From Lamellibrachia columna (lineage: Eukaryota > Annelida > Polychaeta > Sabellida > Siboglinidae): a stretch of 64,000 nt of DNA. The stretch lies in the NCBI GenBank assembly GCA_963662155.1, contig OY759269.1, forward strand, positions 14,709,142-14,773,141. The letters run 5' to 3'. This document shows, piece by piece, positions 1-12,650 of the stretch. Numbering within the stretch: position 1 is the stretch's first letter; each line of letters begins with the position of its first letter. Position numbers and translations under genes: made by a program. The notes below the pieces were generated by a model. That model saw nothing but the letters and a program-made list of their open reading frames with translations, was not told where the DNA came from and made no database searches.

Positions 1-2
1 TT

Positions 3-1952
3 CCCTTCCAAAAACAAGGAAAACGGTGTAGAAAGAAACACTTGTCAAAAGAGGCTATTAGAAAAATAATGCTAAAACAAACTATGTGGAGGGTTTATAG
101 GCGTACCAGAAAGGATGAAGACTATGCAAAATACAAAGAGGCACTTAATGCAGCTACAACTGAAATCAGACAATCTAAAAGAAGCTATGAGCAAAAACTA
201 GCATGTAACATAAAAAATGACAGCAAGAGTTTTTATGCATATGTCAGGAGTAAACAAAACGTACAAGACAAGGTTGGACCTCTAGAAGACAGTGCTGGAA
301 ATATAATATCACAGGGGTTTTTAATGGCGGAAGACCTAAATGGTTACTTTAGTTCAGTGTTTACCAAAGAAGATATTAATTCATTACCAGTTGCTGATGC
401 TAAATTTCAGGGGGCTAAATCTGACTATTTAGGTCCGTTAGTTGTAACTCCAGAATTGGTAGCTAAGAAAATAATGGCAATGAAGGATAACAAATCACCG
501 GGAGTGGATGGGATTCCTCCAAAATTACTAATGGAAACAGTAGAACAAATCAGTATACCACTTGCAAGAGTATTCAACTTGTCATTAAAAGAGGGAGTTG
601 TGCCATTTGAATGGAAAGAAGCAAACATCATACCATTATTTAAAAAGGGTTCGAGAAATAAGTCAGAGAATTACAGACCAGTGAGTTTAACGTCAGTGAT
701 TTGTAAATTATTAGAAAGGTTACTTAAAGACCATATGGTGGAATTCCTCGTTAAGCATAAATTATTAAATTCATCTCAACATGGATTCCTTAAAGCGAGG
801 TCATGCTTAACAAATATGTTATGTTTTTTGGAAGAAATCACTAAGTGGATAGACGTGGGATCGCCAGTAGATATTATCTACTTAGATTTTCAGAAAGCTT
901 TTGACAAAGTGCCACATCAAAGATTACTACTTAAATTAAAAGCCCATGGTATCGGGGATAGCATAACTGACTGGATAGAACAATGGCTGACTGACAGAAG
1001 ACAACGAGTTGTAGTAGATGGAGAAGTTTCAAATTGGAAATCGGTTTTGAGTGGGGTACCTCAAGGATCAGTATTAGGACCTATATTATTCTTAATTTAT
1101 ATCAATGACTTGGACGACAGTATAACAAGTAACGTACTGAAATTTGCGGATGACACAAAACTGTTTAGAAAGGTTAATACTGATGGTGATAAACAACATT
1201 TACAAAACGATCTAGACAGATTAGTGAAATGGTCTGAGAAATGGCAGATGCTGTTCAATTTTGGGAAATGTAAATGCCTACATACAGGACATGGGAACTT
1301 GAATGTAAACTATAAAATGGGAGATACTGTTCTGGGTACTACTGTAAAAGAAAAGGACTTAGGAGTTACAATAAGCGCTGATATGAAAGTTTCAGAGCAG
1401 TGTGGTATTGCAGCTTCAAAGGGTAATCAAATTCTTGGATTGATTAGAAGAAACATAACATACAAGGGAAAAAAGTTAATTATACCTCTTTATAAAGCAA
1501 TAGTTAGACCTCATTTAGAATACTGTATACAAGCATGGAGACCATATCGTAAGAAGGATATATATACGCTTGAACGCATACAAAGGAGAGCAACTAAAAT
1601 GATTCCAGAACTTAGAGACCTTAGTTATGAAGAACGCCTGAAAGAATGTGGTTTAACAACTCTAGAGACAAGGAGGTTAAGAGGAGATCAGATTGAAGTT
1701 TTTAAGATATTGAATGGGTATGAAAATATTGATAGAAATATGTTTTTCTCACTCAAGAAGGATAGCAGAACTAGAGGACATGAGGTAAAATTAGTAAAGG
1801 ATCAATGTAGATTGGACATCAGGAAGCACTAGTTCTCACAGAGGACAATAAATGAATGGAACAAATTGTCTACAGATTGTGTAACTGCTAGCAGCGTGAA
1901 TATGTTTAAAAACAAGGTTGACACATATCTCAGGAGGGCGGGCTATAAGTAG
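3..1952 (+). pseudogene. CR1-like LINE ORF2, 5' end outside window, late nonsense codon
   Basis: The frame is open from the left edge; the first in-frame stop is TAG at 1830-1832, so the true start lies upstream. The product is a non-LTR reverse transcriptase: a basic linker after the endonuclease region, then fingers with NKSPGVDGIP, the LDFQKAFDKV block near 884-913, SGVPQGSVLGP near 1050-1080, the catalytic FADD box at 1143-1154, and a thumb/C-terminal region with ERIQRRATKMI. Order and motifs fit the CR1/Jockey group. After the TAG the same frame stays open for 39 more codons to a second TAG at 1950-1952 and encodes the usual SQRTINEWNKL-type tail. Other fragments of the family here (27236 onward) have TTG at that position, so the stop looks like a point mutation in this copy. 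The N-terminal endonuclease is not in the window. Clade assignment is by motif only. Confidence 0.88.
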
Positions 1953-2055
1953 ATGAACATTGTTGGACTCTCGATAAGCCAATGGCTTCCTTGTCCACTT
2001 GCCATCTGGGCCTTTGGCTTGGATGGCAAATCTTGTTAAATCTAAATCTATTCCA
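1953..2055 (+). mobile_element. 3' UTR and terminus of the CR1-like LINE
   Basis: This stretch follows the ORF tail and ends in short TTAAATCT-type repeats near 2034-2052. The same tail recurs at 5701-5758, 27506, 27583, 30656 and 47398, which defines the 3' boundary of the family. A short 8-bp-like terminal repeat, rather than poly(A), fits CR1-type elements. Confidence 0.75.
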
Positions 2056-2093
2056 GTAGGATAGTATGATGCGTGTTTAAATAATTGATACAT

Positions 2094-2600
2094 TTACGGT
2101 AGGCAGCTGCTCAGTGACTGTGTTGGATACGTACATGTATACGGCCCTGCAATTAGATATTTTATGGCGTCTGCAGAAAAATTTTATGTTTGGTTTGAAA
2201 ATGCCAATAAATTATATTCTGTATGTTTGGCGTATCTGTTTGGGTCGACAAGCGATTGTAGTTCTTGCCTGGATTATGTGAATAATAAGTGTTATATTTT
2301 ATGTTTGCTGCGTGAATGTAAAATATACACTACAGTAACATTCAAACACGCGTAGTCAGCGTTGCTATACTGTCATACACGTATAATACTGTCATACACG
2401 TATAATACTGTCATACACGTATAACAAATCTAGCTTGTTCAATTTTCTGCAATAAATTCTTTGTCTGTATAGAACATGTACTTTCATCTGAGGTAGTCAG
2501 TACAATAGAACGTAATAGCTTATATTTTGTTATATCTTACAGTTGGGATGCTGATGCATGGATTCTCTCTTATAGGAGCATAACATATATGCATATACAT
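2094..2600. other. Gene-free stretch with a 20-bp triplication
   Basis: No credible exon is seen. A 20-bp unit containing GTCATACACGTATAA is repeated about three times at 2369-2424. The rest is AT-rich unique-looking sequence. Confidence 0.5.
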
Positions 2601-2608
2601 ATATACAC

Positions 2609-2610
<2 letters not shown>

Positions 2611-2703
<93 letters not shown>

Positions 2704-2704
2704 T
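2611..2704. repeat. Compound microsatellite (TG)n-(CGTG)n
   Basis: About 19 TG dinucleotides pass directly into about 14 CGTG units. Open frames over it on both strands (Cys-Val or His-Thr rich) are repeat artefacts. Confidence 0.95.
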
Positions 2705-2842
2705 TTGCATGTATATGCATGTGTGCATATGTATATGTATTATGTTCTTTCCTCGGCGAATTGGAGCTGCAGAAACAACGTTGTAACCAAGATTGCAATG
2801 GGGCAAATGTCCAACACTTCACATACGCATTAAGGAGACAGT

Positions 2843-3590
2843 ATGTCGTCTGTAGTCTTCGTGATCTACTTGGAAGCTGCCCTCAGTGGTCTGAGAGACA
2901 ACTTGCCGCAACTCCCTCGAGACGACACTGAAGGGCTATACTACACGGCATACACCGACGACGTTGACTTCATCGGCAACGCCAGCCAATTCATGGATGA
3001 GGTACAACGAATCGCTCCTGGTTGCCTGTCAAAATGGTATCTTAATTAATATCAACGAAGCCAAAACAGAACGTACCAACATTCACAGGAGAAACAACCG
3101 TGCTGGAGAGCTATAGTCTCTTTACTTGTGAGCCTGCAAGACGTGGCACGGATCGAGGCAAGGAGAGTCACTTGCGGCTGTAGCTTTCCGGAAGCTGTGG
3201 TCTCTCTGGGTCAGACACCATCATGTATCCCAAGACCCCCGGCTGCGATTGTACAATGCGTTTATAGTCCCTGTGCTCACATACAACGTGGGCACGTGGG
3301 GGACTAACGCCAACAGAATGGGCCAGGTTTAATGCATTCCACGGTCGTCCGCTGGGACAGGAAACCGGCATCAAATACCCTCAATAAAGATCTGCAGGAA
3401 GTCGGCAAGCTTCTTCGAAGCCAGCGAGATCTAGACTGGCCGAGATCGCATGACCGAAGTCAATGGAAGAACATAAGCGAGAACATTCTGAAAGCGGTAC
3501 AAGCGATACTGTCCCCGCTGTTGCAGAAAGGTGCACGTACCCTGCTACAGATAATGGTTTATGCAATCAACAACACAACACAGATGTAGA
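2843..3590 (+). pseudogene. Decayed non-LTR reverse transcriptase fragment
   Basis: The first 68 codons include a YTDDVDFIG box, a variant of the YADD catalytic motif, followed in a shifted frame by a stretch reading LRLYNAFIVPVLTYN and GTWGTNANR, typical of the region after the polymerase in LINE proteins. Several frame changes and stops interrupt it. It differs from the CR1-like element at the left edge, so it is a second LINE lineage. The clade is not resolved. Confidence 0.65.
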
Positions 3591-4310
3591 GATATGAAAA
3601 GGCCAGATGAATGACGTTTATTGTGGGGATTAAGGGTAAGCCCACTTTCAAAGAAATGTAAAACAAAGAAATGTGGGCTCCACAACCCAACGCCAGGCTG
3701 ACTACGCCCAATGCGAGCCTCCTGGACGTCGTGTTCAATAGAGCCCACATTTCAACACAAAGCAGTAGCAGTATTCCTAGAACAAATAAAAGAAACAATG
3801 GCATTACTATTGTCATAGAACACCCTTAAACCAAATAGCATAATGCCCTACATGCTATCACGCAGTCTATGAATACAACTACCTGCTTAAAAATACACTA
3901 GCTCTAACTGGAATAACTACAAAGGTGGGGCCAATTCGCCACCGGTCACCGACACATGTGACCACCCCAACTACAGATAATGGTTTATGAATAAACCCAT
4001 GGAAGCTCGGTTTGTACCGATTGTGTTTATATGATACTATGGCTATGAGAGAGTTCATCCGATATAAATGTGGCGCCAAGCATAACAGTCTATCTGGACC
4101 AACGAAGCCGACAGTAGCAGGGAACTAGTTGCAGGAGACTGATGGTTAATTGCTGATCTTTGTACCGTGCTACAGAAAGACTACTAGAGCATTATCACAT
4201 TATCACTTTATCATCTTCGTTGATGGTGGCCATTTTTATTAACGCGCCATGAGTGGAGACAGAAATGGCTGATGGAAACAGAACATCCTCTGCAGCTGGT
4301 TGGGTCAAGA
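3591..4310. other. Gene-free stretch
   Basis: No exon recognised. A segment with CTACAGATAATGGTTTATG occurs at about 3543-3563 and again at about 3969-3990, suggesting remnants of one dispersed repeat. Confidence 0.4.
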
Positions 4311-4316
4311 ACGTCG

Positions 4317-4771
4317 GTGTTGATTACGTTGATTGACAGGCCGACACGCTTGTAAGTAGCGACTGGTTTCCGATGATTCTTCTTCGTATGTTTCATGAGT
4401 CTCTTCGGTGTTAATTACGTTGATTGACAGGCCGACACGCTTGTAAGTAGCGACTGGTTTCCGATGATTCTTCTTCGTATGTTCCATGAGTCTCTTCGGT
4501 GTTGATTACGTTGATTGACAGGCCGACACGCTTGTAAGTAGCGACTGGTTTCCGATGATTCTTCTTCGTATGTTTCATGAGTCTCTTCGGTGTTGATTAC
4601 GTTGATTGACAGGCCGACACGCTTGTAAGTAGCGACTGGTTTCCGATGATTCTTCTTCGTATGTTCCATGAGTCTCTTCGGTGTTGATTACGTTGATTGA
4701 CAGGCCGACACGCTTGTAAGTAGCGACTGGTTTCCGATGATTCTTCTTCGTATGTTTCATGAGTCTCTTTG
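4317..4771. repeat. 91-bp tandem repeat, five copies
   Basis: Units start at 4317, 4408, 4499, 4590 and 4681 and differ by single bases, for example TTC versus TCC in the GTATGTTYCATGAG segment and one TTAATTACG variant. Because 91 is not a multiple of three, the minus-strand open frames repeat in rotating frames and are not coding evidence. Confidence 0.95.
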
Positions 4772-5700
4772 GTGGTCAGGTGTTGCACTCAAGTCAGGCA
4801 CACGCACTTTATTTTAAACTGACAGTGTCCCTAGTGCATCCGTACAGGGGACATTCACTGGTGACATGGTGTGTGGTGCATCTGTCACTCATATGACAGT
4901 GATGGCACCAGCGCCATTTTGAGCATGACGCCAACGACCCCATCTCGTATTATAAAGTGTAACGTAAACACAGACAATAACAGATTCCACTTCTGTGGCT
5001 ATGGAGCAGTTACTGCAAGTACGACCAATGATAGTGAAAGGTCACAGGAAGCTGTCACCGCGAGACCATCAACAGCGAAAATCAAGATATTTAGTTTCTA
5101 CACGTGTACACTTTTCGATTTGTCCTTGGCGGCTCACATATTAAATTAAGTTTAGTACATTTCAGTCAACACCACTACAACAAAGTAGTTGTCCACATAG
5201 GAAATTATATTCTTGTATGCAAAAATCGGCCATTTCTTTGCAATGACATGTTAGTGACTGACATTATACTCATACACTATGGTAGATAATTGATATACGC
5301 ATGCACCATTCATATAATGAATTGTTTAGTGATACAACATTGGCAGCCAATAGACGGACTATAGAACGGCAGAATCAAATGAGAGTTAATCAGATACGCC
5401 AGTAAAGTATCAATAGAAGTCAAGAATGGCATGGAACTAGAAGCGGGATTATAGATGAACATATCAGCGTTCTCAGAGACAATCAGACGGAAGTGAGCCC
5501 TATTTGCAGGTCACTGTTCCAGAAGGAAAGCAGTGGTGAGAAAGCTGGCTACTCGGCAGACAAAACATGGACAGAGACGATCAGCGAGACCCAAACTACT
5601 CGCATCTGAATTCTGGATGACAGTTTCAGAACTTGACAAAAGTTATGCAGGACAGGCACTATTAAAAGACAAACATTCACACTTTACACACACAGAATAT
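4772..5700. other. Gene-free stretch
   Basis: Mixed sequence without recognisable exons, RNA genes or repeats of note. Short open frames here show no family motif. Confidence 0.4.
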
Positions 5701-5758
5701 ATTTAACAAGATTGCCATCCAAGGCAAAGGCCCAGATGGCAAGTGGACAAGGAAGCCA
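5701..5758 (-). mobile_element. CR1-like LINE 3' terminus, first half (interrupted)
   Basis: Reverse complement of the CR1-like 3' tail (ATTTAACAAGATTGCC onward, ending AGGAAGCCATTG). The continuation is found at 6300 after an inserted LINE, so 5701-5758 and 6300-6610 form one fragment. Confidence 0.8.
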
Positions 5759-6299
<541 letters not shown>

Positions 6300-6610
6300 A
6301 TTGAGAGTCCAACGTTTTTCATCTATGTGTAACCTGCCCTCCAGAGATATGTGTCAACCTTGTTTTTAAACATATTCATGCTGCTAGCAGTTACACAATC
6401 AGTAGATAATTTGTTCCATTCATTCATTGTCCTCTGTGAGAACGAGCACTTCGTGATATCCAATCTACACTGATCCTTTACTAATTTTACCTAATGTCCT
6501 CTAGTTCTACTGTCTTTCAGTGATAAAAAATATTTATATCAACATCAACGCATTCGATATCTTAGACTTCAATTTTATCTCCCTTTAACCATCTCTAAGG
6601 TTGTTAAATC
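6300..6610 (-). mobile_element. CR1-like LINE 3' fragment, second half
   Basis: Reverse complement of the ORF2 C-terminus and 3' UTR of the left-edge element (GAGAGTCCAAC, then ACACAATCAGTAGATAATTTG and TTGTCCTCTGTGAGAAC). It resumes exactly where 5758 stops. Internal differences show it is old. Confidence 0.85.
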
Positions 6611-7755
6611 ACATCACATTCTTTTTGGCATCTGCATTTTTGGCTTTTTTTCACCGTAACTAAGGTGAACTTTTGTTTTTGTTGGGGGAAGAAAAACTTC
6701 AGATAACTCGAAAGTCTCTTCTTTCCTGTTTCACTGGGGTGCATGTTTTCCTCCTTAAATTCATTTAAATTAGTAATAACTTGTGTATTATATACTATCA
6801 TGAACAACTTTTATGGGATTTCTCCTCCAGAAAACTACATAATGAAAACCAAAAATAGTTAATTGGCAATAGCATGTTGAAGCTTCTGATGAGTGGTGCA
6901 CTGACGATGGCTGATAGGACTGTATTAAACGTTGCCTTTTTATCTTAATGCAACATGAATTTATTCCAACAAACTGTCATTAAAAATACATTGTGATACT
7001 GATACACAACCACCTGCCGACACAATATGTTATCCTGCAAGATAGATGTATCGTCATGCAACACTGAAGACATACGTCCTCAGATTGTATAGGCTTGCAA
7101 TCATCAACAGAGTAGCTTGTTGTCTGTGTTCCTCTGGCAAGGATCAATCCTTCTCCTTTCCTTAGCACGCCACACAACATGTCCCATGATGACACCATAA
7201 CTAAACGTTCCTGTCTCTTTATTTCTTCTGCTTCTGTTTTGAACTTGATCTCCACAAAACCATCTGTTAGAGACCGGATTAGTGGTCTATGGTCGACTTG
7301 TTTGTTTTCATTGACTTGTAGTTTTGTTGCAAGTCATGCTCACCTGTGCCCTGGCCTATGTTACTGATTTGAAGCTAAGACAATTGTTTGAAAATCATCA
7401 CAACACATGTCATAAAGCACATTTGACAGATTTATGCATGTAAAATAAATTAAATGTTATTTAGGGAATTTTGGTGGCCACTCCCCTCTAAAACCACTGG
7501 AACTGACTTTGTCTCTGAACAACTGCTGATTATGTCTTTATTGCTGACACTGAGTCTGCCTTCACAACTTATGCCGACTTCATCTTCACTACCAACACTG
7601 ACTCTGCCTTCACCGCTGATGTTGACTTTGTCTTAACTGCTGATGCTGACTTTGTCTTCAATGATGTCGCAGACATTGCATTCACTGGTGCAGACTTCGC
7701 CTTCACCGCTGGTGCCGAGTTTATTAACCAGCTGTCTCGGTGTAAAGAATGTTTC
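6611..7755. other. Gene-free stretch downstream of PTRH2
   Basis: Nothing here is assigned with confidence. At 6980-7262 the minus strand has a 90-codon open stretch preceded by a possible acceptor (TCTCTAACAG), but no family is recognised. At about 7530-7725 an imperfect 24-30-bp repeat rich in CTGACTTTGTCTTCA lies in the PTRH2 3' flank. A minus-strand AATAAA at about 7717-7722 could serve PTRH2 polyadenylation. Confidence 0.35.
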
Positions 7756-10700
7756 TTAATATAGCTTGAGATGTCCTGTGACCTTGTCGACTAGATTCTG
7801 GGGTCCTGAAACAAATAAAGGACACTTTATCATAGATGGATTCATCATACTCAGTAACTGTTGACAATGTTTTAGTAATTGTACTCCAAAAAGCAAAGTA
7901 ATCGTATTTGATTACATTGTAAAAGTAATCACAATATTCTTGTGTATATTCCTTCCAAAGTTACTACACTGCAAGCAGGCTTTTCTCTTTGTTTTGTATA
8001 TAATGCATGTACTGTAACTGTTTTAATACTGTATATGACTTTGTCTTTAATAACATTTGTGACACTAATAACTTGAGGGTGTTTCTTTATTTCATTATGT
8101 CAATTATATTCTTGAATGTAATCATGATTGTAATCACAGACAATGTGCTCATCGGGCTTGCTCCATTTGTGAGCAAATTTGGCAGCAGCTAATGCATGAT
8201 TTTTTACAGATCGAGACCAGCTTTTAGTGTCTACGTTCATTCTGAAAGACACAGGCAAACTGGGGTGAACAAAATTGCCCAAGTTTCAGAATTGCAGTAG
8301 GTAGACTTGAACCATGGTCCTCTTGACTGACTGTTGGGTATTCTATCCGTGAACTACTTTACCCCCTGTTTGGTGTCTTCTGCTAAGTGTTAAGACCTAC
8401 CTGGCCCAACTCCTAGGACTGTTTTTGAGCCTGGGGCAATCTGCGTGCGACCGGCATCACAGATCACACTAATTGTCAAGCCAAGTGCCCGGGCATGCTC
8501 TGCGAGTTGTAATCTACAATAATGCGTCCAGTAAATTAATAGTGCCGTTGGATTTGTACTAGACATAAACAATAAGTATACACCCTGTATATGATTACTG
8601 GAAGTAAACAGTTAATTAATAATGTAGAAAAATCATATATTATCCATATCCACTTTGATTTTTTAAGAATATGAACCAATAAGGTTTACAAATAATGTAA
8701 TTTTATTACAGGGTGTAGTAGTTAATTTGGTATTTCAAAAATTAAAGCAAAACAAAAGTTATAGTTTTGAGGCTATGCATCCAAGAGATAATAAAAACTA
8801 ACCATGTGCAACTAAAATCAAGAATATTGCATCAGTGGTTTAATCAGAACGTGTTCTAAAGGTGGGAGATTCCAGTCATTTCTCCAGTTCAATGGGAGCT
8901 GACATGTTAACCAGCATGGCTGATAAGCGCATGCACAGTTCTATGAAAATCAGGTAATCTAGACTACGTGTGATCAGCATACACAAAACCAACACAGTCT
9001 CAAACAAACTTGCTATTTTGTCAGAAAGAGTTTAGTAAACAAAAATATGTTACATAAGTTGAGTTTGGACGCAAATAGCATGGCATATCCTATTGGCAAG
9101 AATAGGTGTATACAAATATATATTTTCATTTGGCGAGTGAGTTTTGCTAGATTATGACACTTGTGGTATGAGGTTATCTAACAGTATGTATTTTAATACA
9201 TCAGTAGATATTATTGAAGACAGCGACTGTTGTTTCATATATTCTACAAAGTTACAAACTCAAGAGGTGTTGGTTTATGCCACATTTCAATGTGCCAATT
9301 TTGTATGTCATTATTGTGGTTATTACATTGTCGAACTGCTGATGTGTTTGATAACTTACAGCATGTCCTCGTTCTCAGTTTTAACGACCACCTTTGGCTG
9401 GCCATTGTGTTCCCACTCTTTGAGGATAGCTGCATTGGTTCGTCGCAGCTGCTTCGTGGCATCCACAGCTGCGTGCGAACACTACCGAGAAACATACATA
9501 CATATTTGTCAATTCTCAGCATAACAAGCTTCATAATCACCCCACTTAAGTTAGCAAGCTTACCATAGCAATCAACTATACATGTATTATTAGAAATGGT
9601 AATGCAATACGATCACATCACAATTATGAACTTGACATTTTTTAAACATAAAAAGGTAAATGTTCACACTTTGTACACACAGAATGGATGGTTGAACGTC
9701 TTTTGTTTATCTTGAGGGGGGGGAAAAGTCTCTTATTTCCTCGTTTCACTAGTGTGCATATTTTTCTTCATCAAATTCATTAAAATTAATAATAATTTGT
9801 GAATTATTTACTATTGTGAAATAAACGTGTTTGTTCGTTCATTCATATTATGAAATAAACTTTTTCGTTCGTTCATTCATATTATGAAATAAACTTTTTC
9901 GTTCATTCATTCATACTGTGAAATAAACTTGTTCATTTATTTATTCATATTGTGAAATAAACTTGTTCGTTCATTCATTCATATCATTCATACTGTGAAA
10001 TAAACTTGTTTGTTCATTCATTCATATTGTGAAATAAACTCGTACGTAAATTATTTCCCCGTTCCTCCATTCATTTATTTATTCATTCAACTAGTCAGTG
10101 TTACCTGTGCTGCGACCTTGCCTTTGCCCATCTTGAGATCTGTTCTTACAACAAGGACCAGCTTGTATTCACCTCTTTCTCCGGGTGTGCTGACCTGCAA
10201 CTGAAATTGAACTCCATCCTCAATGGATTTATCCCATCTTGAATCACATTCAAAGTGTAATATATTTTTTATGTTTTTTTCAATAGTTTAAGTAATAGTT
10301 GGTTTAATGAAAAAGTGTGTACTTTTGTTAAACTCAGTTACCTAGCAAAAAACAGTGAATAGCCTCAATGCTACATTGTATCTGTATTGTGCTGGCACTG
10401 CTGGGCCACTTTTGCGATGTTTTGCAAATGTGAAAGCTGATGAGGTTGGTTTCATTTCAAAGTTCTGAGATCTGGATGTTCAGTGCATTAATTTATCAGA
10501 TCAGATATGGGATCTGTGCTTGGTGTATTTTTTATTTACGTTGTAGTTTACATAGTCCACATTTTGAAAACTGCCAAAAATCTACAGAAGTACAGAGCGT
10601 CAGAAGTGTGAAGTTTACATCAAAACAGCTAAACTGGGAGGTAGTGTAGCGAGTTTAGAAATCGAGATCACTAGCTCTATGAGGCACACTGAGTCCACAA

Positions 10701-11373
10701 CAGGTTTTTTCCATTTCCCTCTGTTGAATATTTTACTTCCCCTGGCATAGATACTAGAAAGAAAGGACCAACGGCTTTTAGTATCTCTTCCAAAAGACAC
10801 GGGCAAAGTGGGGTGAATGAAGTTGTCCAAGTTTCAAAACGGCAGCAGATGGTTTCGAACCCTAGTCCCTTCGACTGAAAGCCTGACTACCACACGACCA
10901 CTGGCACTGCACCCCACAAAGCAAATATAAATTACAGTCACAACAGCGACCAAACACAGTCTCAGTTGGAGTCTTTCTGCCCTATAATTATTTTTGTCGC
11001 ATTACCAAATTTAAAAAAATCTTTATAATAATTACAATTTACATACGACGTGATACGAATAAAAAATATTGCTTTTTTGTTTAAATGAAATTGTCATGGT
11101 ATTGTATGTATGTATCTATGTGTGTATATGACTGTAAAGTGTCACTGTTTTGGGTCAAAATAAAGCAAAACAACAAAGCTAATTCAAATTGAATTTCGTC
11201 AGAATTTGTGGCAGCACGATCACTAATTATCGCTCACACTTGGCACTAACCGCGGTTTTGCCCGTTGCAAGCGACGTAGCTTTCGAGCGAAACTTTCCTC
11301 TCATAAGCCATCCTATGCACATTCCACATCCCAAACCAAATGCAAACCCAAACAAAGAGCCGGATTCTAACAT
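7756..11373 (-). CDS. PTRH2: Peptidyl-tRNA hydrolase 2, mitochondrial type (Bit1)
   Basis: Five exons on the minus strand join in phase to 165 codons plus stop: 11373-11251, 10194-10105, 9481-9360, 8513-8401, 7805-7756. The enzyme hydrolyses the ester bond of peptidyl-tRNA to recycle stalled tRNA; in animals the membrane-anchored form sits at mitochondria and takes part in anoikis signalling. Residues 6-24 form a Gly-rich hydrophobic segment with CGMCIGW, matching the N-terminal anchor of vertebrate PTRH2. The PTH2 fold starts near residue 50: [45 protein letters not shown], and the conserved end [10 protein letters not shown]. All family motifs are present, and length is close to human (179 aa). 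The start is the first ATG in the frame; an upstream stop-free stretch to 11463 begins only with GTG. The gene is head-to-head with ANAPC7. Introns carry SINEs and a 36-bp tandem repeat. Confidence 0.95.
8200..8365 (-). mobile_element. tRNA-derived SINE in PTRH2 intron 4
   Basis: On the minus strand it has a tRNA-like head (B-box-like GGTTCAAGTCTACC) and a body with GTCTTTCAGAATGAACG and the GACACTAAAAGCTGGT block, shared with the copies at 10700, 14205, 39225 and 60384. Lying on the PTRH2 sense strand, it would be in the pre-mRNA. Confidence 0.6.
9813..10050. repeat. Imperfect ~36-bp tandem repeat in PTRH2 intron 2
   Basis: About seven units, each with GTGAAATAAACTTGTT followed by a TTCATTCATTCATA run, with unit length varying through extra TTCA steps. 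It lies about 55 bp from exon 2 of PTRH2. Confidence 0.8.
10700..10917 (-). mobile_element. tRNA-derived SINE in PTRH2 intron 1
   Basis: Read on the minus strand it starts with a head ending in GGTTCGAAACC (B box), followed by TTTGAAACTTGGACAAC and the GTGTCTTTTGGAAGAGA block, and ends in GCCAGGGGAAGTAAAAT. It is the same family as the copy at 14205. Confidence 0.7.
10930..11180 (+). repeat. Dispersed repeat shared with 18130-18372
   Basis: Both copies carry GCGACCAAAC near the start and end with GAAATTGTCATGGTATTG, TGTATGTA and GGTCAAAATAAAGCA. The 3' end with AATAAA suggests a retroposed or transposon-derived unit. No coding capacity is seen. Confidence 0.65.
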
Positions 11374-12030
11374 TTTGGGCCTAGCATTTGTCGATTTCTT
11401 GGTGTCGATGTCGATGGCCAGCTTTCTGGCCTCATTTATCCAGGTTCCGCGATGAGGCGCCACCGTTCTAACGATAGATTCAGATTCTTCTTTTTTATGT
11501 TAGCTAGGCAGCCACCGTATTAAGCAGAATCTGCTGCGAGTTTAGATTCAGATATAATTTATTCAGATCCATAGCAAACAAAACATACAATAAAGCCTGG
11601 AAACTTTTGTAATCCTCGCTAACCGTAGTAGTGTAATACGCTACCCCTGGTACATAAACCTGTTGAAACGTGGAACTTTCAGTTTTCCTCATGCTATAAA
11701 ATAGCTCGAGAGGCAGTAGCTTAAAAGCGCGCTTATATAATAATGCATGTATAAAATTACAAAGAAATTAATATAACAAAATAGTAGTTATGCTTTTTAT
11801 TCCAAAGTATCTACATATATGACCAATGCGTAGATACGTGGAAACAAGTTGAAAATCGTAACTTATATAACGGATTCTCGTTCAATTGAATTAGCGGCGG
11901 CGTTTGCATTGTTGACAGAATTCCCACCTTTCCTTATATTCACACAACCATACACAATGAAATAAAACCAAATTAATATTTATAAATGTGTGTGTTTTGT
12001 TTTCCTTATAACATCCAAAACGGTTTCCAT

Positions 12031-12235
<205 letters not shown>

Positions 12236-12356
12236 GCATTTAAGGTACGTTGCTATCCAAACCATAACATTTTGGTCGCGAGTTTGTTTATGAAGTACTA
12301 GTACCGGAGAGGGACTATTTAATTATAGGAGGGGTAGTTCTATGAAACAGAACAAA

Positions 12357-12434
12357 TATATAACATCATACGCACGCACGCACGCGCGCACGCACGCGCG
12401 CGCGTGCATGCGTGTGTGTGTATGATGTTATATA
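12357..12434. repeat. Inverted repeat flanking alternating purine-pyrimidine core
   Basis: TATATAACATCATA (12357-12370) is mirrored by TATGATGTTATATA (12421-12434). The 50-bp core is GCAC/GCGC/GTGT, itself nearly self-complementary and of Z-DNA-prone type. Confidence 0.9.
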
Positions 12435-12509
<75 letters not shown>

Positions 12510-12514
12510 CATAC

Positions 12515-12650
<136 letters not shown>

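Noticed and set aside
4211..4788. Minus-strand frames repeating KNHRKPVATYKRVG
   Set aside because: They come from the 91-bp tandem array; the frame rotates each unit and no family is recognised.
6980..7255. Minus-strand 91-codon frame (KFKTEAEEIKRQERLVM onward) after a possible acceptor
   Set aside because: Looks exon-like in composition, but no partner exon, no recognised family and no supported donor; kept only as a remark.
11227..11463. A 78-residue stand-alone small membrane protein
   Set aside because: Its hydrophobic core is exon 1 of PTRH2. The frame begins with GTG, not ATG, and reads past the splice donor at 11250.
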